From Burkholderia cenocepacia (GTDB taxonomy: Bacteria > Pseudomonadota > Gammaproteobacteria > Burkholderiales > Burkholderiaceae), in assembly GCF_014211915.1 (NCBI RefSeq), contig NZ_CP060039.1:496001-560000 (forward strand): a stretch of DNA of 64,000 nucleotides. The letters are read 5' to 3'. Shown here in pieces: positions 27,360 through 38,063 of the stretch. Under the pieces are notes generated by a model. The model was given only the letters and a program-made list of their open reading frames with translations, did not search any database and was not told where the DNA came from. How positions within the stretch are numbered: the first letter of the stretch is position 1; each line of letters begins with the position of its first letter. Made by a program: the position numbers and the translations under genes.

Positions 27360-27830
27360 TCACTCGGACGCGGGCTTCGACGCCCGGCGGGCGATTTCCC
27401 GGACTGCCCTGTCGAGCAGTTCGCGGATCTCGGCCGCGCACATCGCCGCGAGCGGGGCGGAAGCCGCGCTCGGCAGCGCTTTCTTGTCGAAGCGCGTGTG
27501 CTGCCGCAGCAGCAGGTCGTAACCGGCGAATTCGGCGCGGCGCAGGCGAAACTGATCGCGCGCCAGCCGCTTCACGAGGTTACGTGTTACTGCACGCGGC
27601 GCATACTTCTTGCCGATGACGAGCCCCAGGCGTGCAGGCTGACCGGTCGGCTTGCCGTAGATCACGAAGTGCGCGGAACGCCGCCACGGGCGCAAACGAA
27701 AAACGGATGAAAATTCATCCGTTTTCAGAAGTCGCGCAGCTTTCGGGAAGGCGGCTTTCGTCTGCGACGGATTCGCACCCGGCTCGACGGCACCTTCCGC
27801 AGGACTGCGGACGGCGGACACAGCGCGCAA
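27360..27830 (-). CDS. rnpA: Ribonuclease P protein component
   Basis: The protein subunit of RNase P, which helps M1 RNA mature tRNA 5' ends. [20 protein letters not shown] and the RNR motif region [20 protein letters not shown] are diagnostic. The frame has no internal ATG before the domain. A TTG at 27830, six bases after the rpmH stop codon, gives 156 residues and a GTG lies at 27821; both add about 30 residues before the conserved FPKAARL, so the start is uncertain. Confidence 0.9.
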   Translation of the reverse strand: MRAVSAVRSPAEGAVEPGANPSQTKAAFPKAARLLKTDEFSSVFRLRPWRRSAHFVIYGKPTGQPARLGLVIGKKYAPRAVTRNLVKRLARDQFRLRRAEFAGYDLLLRQHTRFDKKALPSAASAPLAAMCAAEIRELLDRAVREIARRASKPASE

Positions 27831-27836
27831 CCTGCC

Positions 27837-27971
27837 TTAGATGGCGAGGCGCTTGCGGCCCTTCGCGCGGCGAGCGTTGATGACCTTGCGGCCACCTGCC
27901 GTCTTCATGCGGACACGGAAGCCATGGGTGCGCTTGCGGCGCGTCACGGACGGTTGGTAAGTACGTTTCAT
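27837..27971 (-). CDS. rpmH: 50S ribosomal protein L34
   Basis: A 44-residue protein, [20 protein letters not shown] through [10 protein letters not shown], identical in pattern to bacterial L34. It is the first gene of the leftward rpmH-rnpA-yidD-yidC set and has a promoter at 28086-28115. Confidence 0.98.
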
Positions 27972-28085
27972 GATGTTCTCACTTGTTCGAGAATGTCGAA
28001 ATTCAGGGGACCGCGTGCCCTTAACCGGAGGCATTCGGGCGAACGCAATCGCCGGGAATACAGGATTGGTTTTCGCGGAACCCGC

Positions 28086-28115
28086 TATTTAAACCGTTTT
28101 TCCGTTGACGGTCAA
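28086..28115 (-). promoter_or_regulatory. Promoter of rpmH
   Basis: Minus-strand TTGACC (28110-28115), 18 bases, TAAATA (28086-28091). The long 5' leader to the ATG at 27971 is normal for rpmH. Confidence 0.6.
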
Positions 28116-28181
28116 TACTTTACGAGTCGCTCGCCTGTGCCGGGCCACGCCGATCCGGCCCCGCGACCCACAAACCCAGCC

Positions 28182-28190
28182 TGTGGATAA
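28182..28190 (-). promoter_or_regulatory. Single DnaA box upstream of dnaA
   Basis: A perfect TTATCCACA on the minus strand, about 200 bases before the dnaA start. It is the only good box I find in the 421-base rpmH-dnaA interval, so it looks like a dnaA autoregulatory site and not an origin. No other feature stands out there. Confidence 0.75.
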
Positions 28191-28392
28191 GTCCCGCTGT
28201 GGCCGCGTTTGGCGTTAGAATCTCGCCTTATCTCCAAGAATCCCGCACGCCGCCTCGGCTCGCGCCTGCCCCTCCAACACTGTGACGCAGGCGTCCGAGG
28301 CACGCTCGCACGACCGCTTCGGGCCTTGTTGCGCGACTGCGACAAGGGCGCCGGCGAGCCGCGCTGTGCACGCAAAAAACGACAGTTACTTG

Positions 28393-29969
28393 ATGAACGA
28401 TTTCTGGCAACACTGTTCCGCACTGCTGGAGCGCGAGCTGACGCCCCAGCAGTACGTGACGTGGATCAAACCCTTGGCCCCGGTGGCCTTCGATGCGTCG
28501 GCGAACACGCTGTCCATCGCCGCGCCGAACCGCTTCAAGCTGGACTGGGTCAAGAGCCAGTTTTCGGGCCGGATCTCCGATCTGGCCCGTGAATTCTGGA
28601 ACACGCCGATCGAAGTCCAGTTCGTCCTCGATCCGAAGGCCGGCATGCGCAGCGCCGCGGCAGGCACCGCGCCGGCCGCGCCACGTGCACCGCTGACCCC
28701 GAACGGCCCGGCCGCGACGGTCGCCGCGATCGCCGCCAACCTGACCGCGAATGCTTCCGCTGCGCCTGCCGCGCCGGCCGACGTGCCGATGACGCCGTCG
28801 GCGGCCGCCGCGCACCACCTGAACGCCGACGACGCCGACATCGACCTGCCGAGCCTGCCCGCGCACGAAGCCGCAGCCGGCCGCCGCACGTGGCGCCCGG
28901 GCCCCGGCGCCGCCCCGCGAACGGCGGCGAAGCCGATTCGATGTACGAACGTTCGAAGCTGAACCCCGTGCTCACGTTCGACAACTTCGTGACCGGTAAG
29001 GCCAACCAGCTCGCGCGCGCCGCCGCGATCCAGGTCGCGGACAACCCCGGCATCTCGTACAACCCGCTGTTCCTGTACGGCGGCGTCGGCCTCGGCAAGA
29101 CCCACCTGATCCACGCGATCGGCAACCAGCTGCTGCTCGACAAGGCCGGCGCGCGCATCCGCTACATCCACGCCGAGCAATACGTGTCGGACGTGGTGAA
29201 GGCGTACCAGCGCAAGGCGTTCGACGACTTCAAGCGCTACTACCATTCGCTCGACCTGCTGCTGATCGACGATATCCAGTTCTTCTCCGGCAAGTCGCGC
29301 ACGCAAGAGGAATTCTTCTACGCGTTCGAGGCGCTGGTCGCGAACAAGGCGCAGGTGATCATCACCAGCGACACGTATCCGAAGGAAATCTCGGGCATCG
29401 ACGATCGCCTGATCTCGCGCTTCGACTCGGGCCTCACCGTCGCGATCGAGCCGCCCGAACTGGAAATGCGCGTCGCGATCCTGATGCGCAAGGCGCAGTC
29501 GGAAGGCGTGAATTTGTCGGAAGACGTCGCGTTCTTCGTCGCGAAGCACCTGCGCTCGAACGTGCGTGAGCTCGAAGGCGCGCTGCGCAAGATCCTCGCG
29601 TATTCGAAGTTCCACGGCCGCGAGATCTCGATCGAGCTGACCAAGGAAGCGCTGAAGGACCTGCTGACCGTGCAGAACCGGCAGATTTCGGTCGAGAACA
29701 TCCAGAAGACCGTCGCCGACTTCTACAACATCAAGGTCGCCGACATGTACTCGAAGAAGCGCCCCGCGAACATCGCGCGGCCGCGGCAGATTGCGATGTA
29801 CCTGGCGAAGGAACTCACGCAGAAGAGCCTGCCGGAAATCGGCGAGCTGTTCGGCGGGCGCGATCACACCACCGTGCTGCACGCGGTGCGCAAGATCGCC
29901 GACGAGCGCAGCAAGGACGCGCAGCTCAACCACGAGCTGCACGTACTGGAACAGACGCTGAAGGGCTGA
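28393..29969 (+). CDS. dnaA: Chromosomal replication initiator DnaA, frame interrupted
   Basis: DnaA binds TTATCCACA boxes and melts the origin. Domain I starts [20 protein letters not shown] and reads in one frame to about 28930. From about 28915 the continuation ([20 protein letters not shown]) is in the next frame, so one base appears missing near 28910-28922 in a GC-rich run within the variable domain II linker. Everything after it is intact: Walker [10 protein letters not shown], Walker [10 protein letters not shown], and the box-recognising signature [15 protein letters not shown]. Restored length would be 525 residues, normal for the genus. Because dnaA is essential, a sequencing or assembly error is the likeliest cause. 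A single DnaA box lies upstream, and dnaN follows after 170 bases. Confidence 0.93.
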
Positions 29970-30139
29970 GCGCGCGCACCGCGCTTGATAATTCGGCCTC
30001 CGCCCCAATTTAAGGGGGGCGGTTCGGTTTTGAGGCACAATACTGGTTTGACCGCCCCGGTGGTGGCGGGCCAAGAGCCCGGCCGGCGGGGCGCTGCGAG
30101 GCTGCTGCGCTGCAGGCCGTTACTCAACGAAGGAACTCT

Positions 30140-31246
30140 ATGCAACTGGTCAAGACCGAACGAGACACCCTCCTCAGGCCGCTGCAAACGGTCAGCGGCA
30201 TCGTCGAACGCCGCCATACGTTGCCGATCCTCGCCAACCTGCTGATCACCAAGAACGGCCCGGACGTTTCATTCCTGTCGACCGACCTGGAGCTGCAGAT
30301 CACCACGCGCGCCGATTTCGGCGTCGGCGGCGACCAGATCGCGACCACCGTCGCGGCCCGCAAGCTGCTCGACATCCTGCGCGCGATGCCTGACGGCCAG
30401 GTCACGCTGTCGCTCGCGGACAAGCGCCTCACCGTTCAATCGGGCAAGAGCCGCTTCGCGCTGCAGACGCTGGCGGCCGACGAGTTCCCGACCGTCGCGC
30501 AGGCGAAGGATTTCGGCGCCACGCTCACCGTCCCGCAGAAGTCGTTCCGCCAGCTGCTCGGCATGGTGCACTTCGCGATGGCGCAGCAGGACATCCGCTA
30601 CTACCTGAACGGCATGCTGCTCGTCGTCGACGGCGACCAGCTGATGGCCGTGGCCACCGACGGCCACCGCCTCGCGTTCTCGTCGATGAAGCTCGAAGGC
30701 GGCACGTTCGGCCGCCAGGAAGTCATCGTGCCGCGCAAGACGATTCTCGAGCTGCAGCGCCTGCTCGAGGACATCGACGACACCGTCACCATCGACATCG
30801 CGCAAACCCAGGCCAAGTTCACCTTCGGCCAGGTCGAGCTCGTGTCGAAACTCGTCGAGGGCAAGTTCCCCGACTTCCAGCGCGTGATCCCGAAGGCGCA
30901 CAAGAACACGTTCGAGATCGGCCGTGAAGAACTGCAGCGTTCGCTGCAGCGTGCGGCAATCCTGACCTCGGACAAGTTCAAGGGCGTGCGCTGCATCATC
31001 GCGCCGGGCCAGCTGAAGATCATGTCGACCAACGCCGATCAGGAAGAGGCGCAGGAAGAACTCGAAATCGCCTACCAGGGCGATACCGTCGACATCGGCT
31101 TCAACGTCACGTATCTGCTCGACGTGCTCGCGAACCTGAAGGTCGACACCGTGCAGGTGAGCCTCGGAGACGCCAGCTCGAGCGCGCTGATTACCGTGCC
31201 CGAGAACGACGAGTTCAAGTATGTCGTGATGCCGATGCGCATCTGA
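30140..31246 (+). CDS. dnaN: DNA polymerase III beta sliding clamp
   Basis: A 368-residue clamp that dimerises around DNA and tethers polymerase III. MQLVKTERDTLLRPLQTVSG, RHTLPILANLLI, the GHRLAFSSM stretch and the C-terminal YVVMPMRI (partner-binding pocket) are conserved. The ATG at 30140 follows GAAGGAACTC. It is downstream of dnaA in the usual order, and the 170-base gap contains a GC-rich inverted repeat near 29999-30022. Confidence 0.98.
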   Translation: MQLVKTERDTLLRPLQTVSGIVERRHTLPILANLLITKNGPDVSFLSTDLELQITTRADFGVGGDQIATTVAARKLLDILRAMPDGQVTLSLADKRLTVQSGKSRFALQTLAADEFPTVAQAKDFGATLTVPQKSFRQLLGMVHFAMAQQDIRYYLNGMLLVVDGDQLMAVATDGHRLAFSSMKLEGGTFGRQEVIVPRKTILELQRLLEDIDDTVTIDIAQTQAKFTFGQVELVSKLVEGKFPDFQRVIPKAHKNTFEIGREELQRSLQRAAILTSDKFKGVRCIIAPGQLKIMSTNADQEEAQEELEIAYQGDTVDIGFNVTYLLDVLANLKVDTVQVSLGDASSSALITVPENDEFKYVVMPMRI

Positions 31247-31271
31247 CGCGCTCGACATCGCGACACACACC

Positions 31272-31290
31272 AGGGGGCGGCAAGCCCCTT
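31272..31290 (+). terminator. Probable terminator after dnaN
   Basis: A 7-bp stem (A-GGGGGC with GCCCC-TT, one G-U pair) around GGCAA, followed after four bases by five Ts. It separates dnaN from gyrB. Confidence 0.6.
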
Positions 31291-31328
31291 TGGCGTTTTT
31301 ATGGCGAACCGACAACCCGCCCTTTTAG

Positions 31329-33914
<2,586 letters not shown>

Positions 33915-33943
33915 AGGCGTTGCAGCCGTAGGGCGCCAGAGTA

Positions 33944-33996
33944 TGTGCGACTGGCGCCACAGTTGTGCGACTGGGTGACAGAGTTGGCGCGACTGG
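33944..33996. repeat. Three copies of a GCGACTGG-type short repeat after gyrB
   Basis: TGTGCGACTGG occurs at 33944-33954 and 33964-33974, with GCGCGACTGG at 33987-33996. Closely spaced copies like this resemble multi-repeat ends of IS21-type elements, but no transposase is present. It may mark the left edge of the island. Confidence 0.45.
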
Positions 33997-34013
33997 CCTA
34001 CGTCTCGAGATTG

Positions 34014-34035
34014 AGGCAAGCGCGTGAGCTTGCCT
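34014..34035 (+). terminator. Terminator downstream of gyrB
   Basis: AGGCAAGC (34014-34021), loop GCGTGA, GCTTGCCT (34028-34035), then TTCTTC. Confidence 0.65.
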
Positions 34036-34086
34036 TTCTTCATCTCGGTTGGCAGCCAAGACCTGTCTTGGCCTTGGCGATGCGCA

Positions 34087-35700
34087 TCATGGCAGCATAG
34101 GCAGTCCCAGCTCCTTGAGGAATGCGTTGTGGCGCTCGGTGGCCAGTTTGATTTGCTTATCCAACGAAACCAGTTCCGCATGCACTGCCGCGAGATCGAT
34201 CTGCTCCTCGGCTTCCGCCGTGCTCACGTAGCGCGAGATATTCAGATTGAAATCGTTCTTCTCGATTTCCTCCATGCCCACGCGCCGCGAATAGCGAACC
34301 TCCTCCTTTCGGAACCGGTAGGTGTCGATAATCTTGTCGATGTGCTCAGGTAGGATCTGGTTCTGCCGCTTCCCCTTCTCGAAATGCTCTGCCGCGTTGA
34401 TGAACAGCACGTCATCGGGCTTCTTGCATTTCTTGAGCACCAGGATGCACACAGGAATGCCGGTGGAAAAGAACAGGTTGGCGGGCAAGCCGATCACCGT
34501 ATCGATGTGGCCATCCTTGAGCAGCTTGGTGCGAATGCGTGCTTCGGCACCGCCACGGAACAGCACGCCGTGGGGCAGGATGATGGCCATTACCCCGTCT
34601 TGCTTCAGGAAATGGAAGCCGTGCAGCAGGAAAGCAAAGTCCGCAGCCGACTTGGGTGCCAAGCCGTAATTCTTGAACCGCACGTCCTCACTCAGTGCCT
34701 CAGTAGGCTCCCACCGGTAGCTGAAGGGGGGATTGGCTACCACCGCGTCGAACTTCGGCATCTTGGCCGGGTTGGTTTCACGCAGCATGTCCCACTCGTT
34801 GAGCAGGGTGTCGCCATGGAAAATCTCGAACTCAGAATCCTTCACCCCGTGCAGCAGCATGTTCATGCGCGCCAGGTTATAGGTGGTGATGTTCTTTTCC
34901 TGGCCGTAAATCTTCCCAATCGTGCCCTTTGCTTCCTTCATACGGTGGCGCACATTCAACAACAGGGAACCTGAACCGCAGGCCAGATCCATCACGCTGT
35001 CGAGATGGGAACGCTTACCCGTAGCAGGCTCCTGGCTATCGAGCGTCACGATGGCCGATAGGATGTCCGAAATGCGCTGCGGGGTGTAGAACTCGCCTGC
35101 CTTCTTGCCCGAGCCAGCCGCAAACTGACCAATCAGATACTCATAGGCATCACCCAACGTGTCGCTGTCGGTAGAGAACTGCTTCAGTCCGTCAGCAATT
35201 TCCTTGATGATCTTGCACAGGCGGGTATTGCGCTCGACATAGGTTTTACCAAGCTTGTCGGATGCAAGGTTGATCTCCGAGAATAGCCCCCGAAAGGTGC
35301 TGGCGAAGGATTCGTTCTCGATGTAACTGAAGCCGCTCTGCAAGGTTTTCAGGAGCGCCGCATCTTGCGTCCGTGCCATCTCGGCAATGTTGCCCCACAG
35401 GAACTGCGGCTCGATCACGTAGTGCACCTTGCGGCGCATTTGCTTCTCGAACTCAGGCACATCGTTTAGGTTGCCCTCGTACCAGAGTTGCAGAGGGGTG
35501 GATACCGAGCCGTCGATCTGCTGCGGATAGTCCGGCCCCAACTCTTTTTTTGCAGCAGCCTCGTAGTTGTCGGACAGGTAGCGCAGGAACAGGAATGCCA
35601 GCATGTAGTCGCGGAAATCGTCCGCGTTCATGGCGCCGCGCAGTTGGTCGGCAATGGCCCAGAGGGTCTTGCCCAGTTTTTGTTTTTCGAGATCAGTCAT
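34087..35700 (-). CDS. hsdM: Type I restriction-modification methyltransferase subunit
   Basis: A 537-residue N6-adenine methyltransferase subunit that with HsdS and HsdR forms the type I complex. The helical N-terminal domain (TDLEKQKLGKTLWAIADQLR) is followed by the SAM site DLACGSGSLLLNVRH (about 243) and catalytic motif IV VVANPPFSYRW (about 320). Its ATG overlaps the stop of the upstream PrrC-like gene by four bases (35697-35700), so it is the last gene of the hsdR-hsdS-prrC-hsdM operon. The IS66 insertion in hsdS lies upstream and may reduce its expression. Base composition is lower in GC than the core genome. Confidence 0.95.
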   Translation of the reverse strand: MTDLEKQKLGKTLWAIADQLRGAMNADDFRDYMLAFLFLRYLSDNYEAAAKKELGPDYPQQIDGSVSTPLQLWYEGNLNDVPEFEKQMRRKVHYVIEPQFLWGNIAEMARTQDAALLKTLQSGFSYIENESFASTFRGLFSEINLASDKLGKTYVERNTRLCKIIKEIADGLKQFSTDSDTLGDAYEYLIGQFAAGSGKKAGEFYTPQRISDILSAIVTLDSQEPATGKRSHLDSVMDLACGSGSLLLNVRHRMKEAKGTIGKIYGQEKNITTYNLARMNMLLHGVKDSEFEIFHGDTLLNEWDMLRETNPAKMPKFDAVVANPPFSYRWEPTEALSEDVRFKNYGLAPKSAADFAFLLHGFHFLKQDGVMAIILPHGVLFRGGAEARIRTKLLKDGHIDTVIGLPANLFFSTGIPVCILVLKKCKKPDDVLFINAAEHFEKGKRQNQILPEHIDKIIDTYRFRKEEVRYSRRVGMEEIEKNDFNLNISRYVSTAEAEEQIDLAAVHAELVSLDKQIKLATERHNAFLKELGLPMLP

Positions 35701-36797
35701 TGGGGGTCTGCTTCCTCAACGGCTTGAGGAAATAAATCGGGATTAAAGGGATAGCGATTTAGGAAGTCATGCAGGATCTTCCTAAAGTAAGCCTTGTTCT
35801 CGTCCAGCATCTGCTGAGGCTCGAACAGTGAATAGCTGCCGTGGCTCAGGATGTTGATCAGGCGTGCGTGCAAGATGCCATCTGGGTCATCGTCTTCCTG
35901 CTTGATGCAAGCTGAGAAGTTCCTGTGGCCGTGGAAGCTCGCTGTCTTCTCCAGAATGGTGCGCAGCATGTTGAAGTGATGGGTGAAAAGCCGGTCTTCC
36001 TGCGCAGCCTGATACAACTCAGCCAAGGCGGCGACATGGTGGAAGAACGGCGTGTCGCCTGCTTCCTCTCGCAACATGTACCCGCTACCGGTTGAGTTCT
36101 TATTGACGAAATACTTGCGGGCTTTGCCCAGCTCGTTGCACAACACATTGAAGAACAGCGTGTGGTGCGTCGAGATCACGGTCTTGAGCTTGCTTTCGGG
36201 TCGCTTGAGCAGTTGCGCTAAATGGTTAGCCACGGCAATGGCGTTGTGCTCATCCAACGACGAAATTGGGTCGTCAATGTAGATGTATTTCACCCACTGG
36301 TAAGCCTCGGCACCATCCAGCACCAACTGGACGATGGCAAGGAAGAAGCACCAGACAAAGATGTTTTCCTCGCCGCGCGACACTTTGATATTGTCGATGG
36401 GCGGCCCGTCCACCGTGCGCGAGAAGCGCACCACCCATTCCTGCGTATCGATGCGAAAATCAAAATCCGCATAGCGTTGCAGCAGCGGACGAATGCGGTT
36501 GTCCATCTCCAGCTCGGCTAGGCCGACAAAAAAGCGCGAGGCCGCGTTGAGCGTAAGGCGGCGGTCGCTGTCACCATCCAAATCGTTGTCCCAGTGGAAC
36601 AGGTCCTCGGTAAAGGCATTGAAGTAGAGCGTGTCGCGGGCATCACCCTGCTTGCCGATGTCTTTGAACGCCATCGATAGCCGCGTCTTGCCGGTACCGT
36701 TGTAGGCATAGAGCAGGATGGTTTTTTTGCTCTCCAATTCCTGGCGCAATTGCACGGCCAGCGCGGGCAGATCGGCGAAGGCTTGGCCCGGCTTCAT
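35697..36797 (-). CDS. prrC: PrrC-like anticodon nuclease (AAA ATPase) in type I R-M operon
   Basis: A 366-residue protein resembling PrrC, the tRNA-Lys anticodon nuclease held inactive by a type I R-M complex until a phage protein perturbs that complex. The ABC-like ATPase part has Walker A AYNGTGKTRLSMAFK (31-45), the diagnostic LYFNAFTEDLFHWDNDLDGD (57-76), signature SRGEEN (140-145) and Walker B YIYIDDPISSLDE (171-183). The C-terminal part has FNMLRTILEKTASF and INILSHGSYSLFE, placing Arg279, Glu283 and His319 like the Arg/Glu/His triad of PrrC. It is slightly shorter than the E. coli protein (about 396). Both ends overlap neighbours by four bases, matching the prr cassette. The substrate tRNA is not predictable from sequence. 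Confidence 0.8.
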   Translation of the reverse strand: MKPGQAFADLPALAVQLRQELESKKTILLYAYNGTGKTRLSMAFKDIGKQGDARDTLYFNAFTEDLFHWDNDLDGDSDRRLTLNAASRFFVGLAELEMDNRIRPLLQRYADFDFRIDTQEWVVRFSRTVDGPPIDNIKVSRGEENIFVWCFFLAIVQLVLDGAEAYQWVKYIYIDDPISSLDEHNAIAVANHLAQLLKRPESKLKTVISTHHTLFFNVLCNELGKARKYFVNKNSTGSGYMLREEAGDTPFFHHVAALAELYQAAQEDRLFTHHFNMLRTILEKTASFHGHRNFSACIKQEDDDPDGILHARLINILSHGSYSLFEPQQMLDENKAYFRKILHDFLNRYPFNPDLFPQAVEEADPQ

Positions 36798-37139
36798 TCC
36801 TGCACCTCACTCAGCGCCGGGAATAACCGCTGCATCAAGCCCTTCTTGTGGGCTTGAAGGCCATCGATCTTTTGACTTTGGACGGCAATTACATCATCAA
36901 GGGCTGACAAACAATCGGCAATTGCTTGTTGTTCCTCTCGTTCTGGAACCGACACCGTCAGACTCAAAATATCACCCCGTGAAAGCCCCGGGATGAGATT
37001 GCCAGAAGCCAACGCGATCAACCGTTGCCGCTGCGTCGCCAGAAAATGAAATACAAACTCACCATGTACACCGCGTGGCCTGACCGCCATCAACTGACGC
37101 CCCATAGCTACTTCATCAAGTTCTAGGTAAAGTAACTCA
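36794..37139 (-). pseudogene. hsdS: hsdS 3' fragment (type I specificity subunit), split by IS66
   Basis: The C-terminal part of a specificity subunit: LLYLELDEVAMGRQLMAVRP-like start of the second target-recognition domain's end, then QQAIADCLSALDDVIAVQSQ and the closing coiled conserved region HKKGLMQRLFPALSEVQE. The reading frame continues to 37168 only because it runs into the IS end. Removing the IS and one target copy joins it in frame to 39670-40612 (codon 315 spans the junction), giving a 426-residue HsdS. Its stop overlaps the PrrC-like ATG. Confidence 0.92.
37132..37139. repeat. Left copy of IS66 target-site duplication
   Basis: GTAACTCA directly adjoins the IS left end and is repeated at 39670-39677. 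Eight bases is the known duplication length of IS66-family elements. Confidence 0.95.
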
Positions 37140-37219
37140 GTAAGCGCGCAGAAATGGGCGTCTAGCACTCAGCGATCTGAGCGTGCAGGCTATGTCCACT
37201 GATTTTCAGTGGACACCTT

Positions 37220-37699
37220 ATGACAGAACAACATTCAGAAACGTCGGGCCTGAAGGTCGTCAGCGTTGGCATAGACGGTAAGCGTCGATTCGATCGGCAT
37301 ACCAAACGCCGACTCGTCGAGGCTTGCCTGGAGCCGGGAGCATCAGTCGCAGGACTCGCACTGCAGCACGGCGTTAATGCGAATCTCCTGCGCAAATGGA
37401 TCAAGCTGCATCAGCAACGGCTCTCTGAGGATTCGACGCAGTCGTCGACCGCAGAGTCGGCATTCGTGCCGGTCGTTATGGTTAGCAGTGAACAGGCGCT
37501 CGTCGAGCACAATTCCGTCAGGTCTTCATCGTTGGCCGCGACCGCTAGTTCGCCAGCAAATGCAGCGGCCGCGTCGACGCTGACGGCGCAGATGCCCAAC
37601 GGCATCACGCTTAAGCTCGAATGCGGCAAGAACGACGCAGCGCTTCTATCAGTGATGATCGAAACACTGGGACGGTGTGATGTTCCGGCTAAGCGATGA
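37220..37699 (+). CDS. tnpA: IS66 accessory protein TnpA
   Basis: A 159-residue HTH protein of the IS66 orfA class. The recognition region is GKRRFDRHTKRRLVEACLEP through GLALQHGVNANLLRKWIKLH. It ends in the usual weakly conserved tail and overlaps tnpB by about 20 bases, which suggests coupled translation. Confidence 0.92.
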   Translation: MTEQHSETSGLKVVSVGIDGKRRFDRHTKRRLVEACLEPGASVAGLALQHGVNANLLRKWIKLHQQRLSEDSTQSSTAESAFVPVVMVSSEQALVEHNSVRSSSLAATASSPANAAAASTLTAQMPNGITLKLECGKNDAALLSVMIETLGRCDVPAKR

Positions 37700-38030
37700 G
37701 CTGAAGGTCTATGTGCACCGGGACGCCGTTGACTTCCGTAAGAGCATCAACGGTCTTGCAGCCATAGTCGAGCAGTCGATGAAGCTCGATCCATTCGAGC
37801 AGGCCGTGTACGTATTCAGCAATCAGCGCCGCGATCGCATCAAGATGCTGCTGTGGGACCGTAACGGCTTCTGGCTGTTGATGAAGCGGCTCGAGCAGGA
37901 TCGTTTCGTTTGGCCGCGTAAGGAAGCGGTGCTCAAGCTCAGAACCGAGCAACTGCATTGGCTGCTCGACGGCATCGATATTGAAGCGATGCGGGCGCAC
38001 CCGACACGCTATTATCAGCGCGTGACGTGA
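37680..38030 (+). CDS. tnpB: IS66 accessory protein TnpB
   Basis: A 116-residue protein of the IS66 Orf2 class: MFRLSDELKVYVHRDAVDFR, KSINGLAAIVEQ, FSNQRRDRIKMLLWDRNGFW and the closing ARLEKDRF-like RLEQDRFVWPR. Needed for transposition in studied members. A GTG at 37677 is an alternative start. Confidence 0.94.
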   Translation: MFRLSDELKVYVHRDAVDFRKSINGLAAIVEQSMKLDPFEQAVYVFSNQRRDRIKMLLWDRNGFWLLMKRLEQDRFVWPRKEAVLKLRTEQLHWLLDGIDIEAMRAHPTRYYQRVT

Positions 38031-38063
38031 AACGCGAGCCAGCATCGCTGGTCTAATCCGGCG

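Noticed and set aside
27972..28392. rpmH-dnaA interval as oriC
   Set aside because: Only one good DnaA box and no AT-rich unwinding tract; the 54-56 kb region is far richer.
28905..28941. Programmed frameshift in dnaA
   Set aside because: No slippery heptamer or downstream structure is evident, and linker indels from sequencing are more likely.
36794..37168. Independent small gene starting at 37168
   Set aside because: Its first codons lie inside the IS end; it is the tail of the disrupted hsdS.
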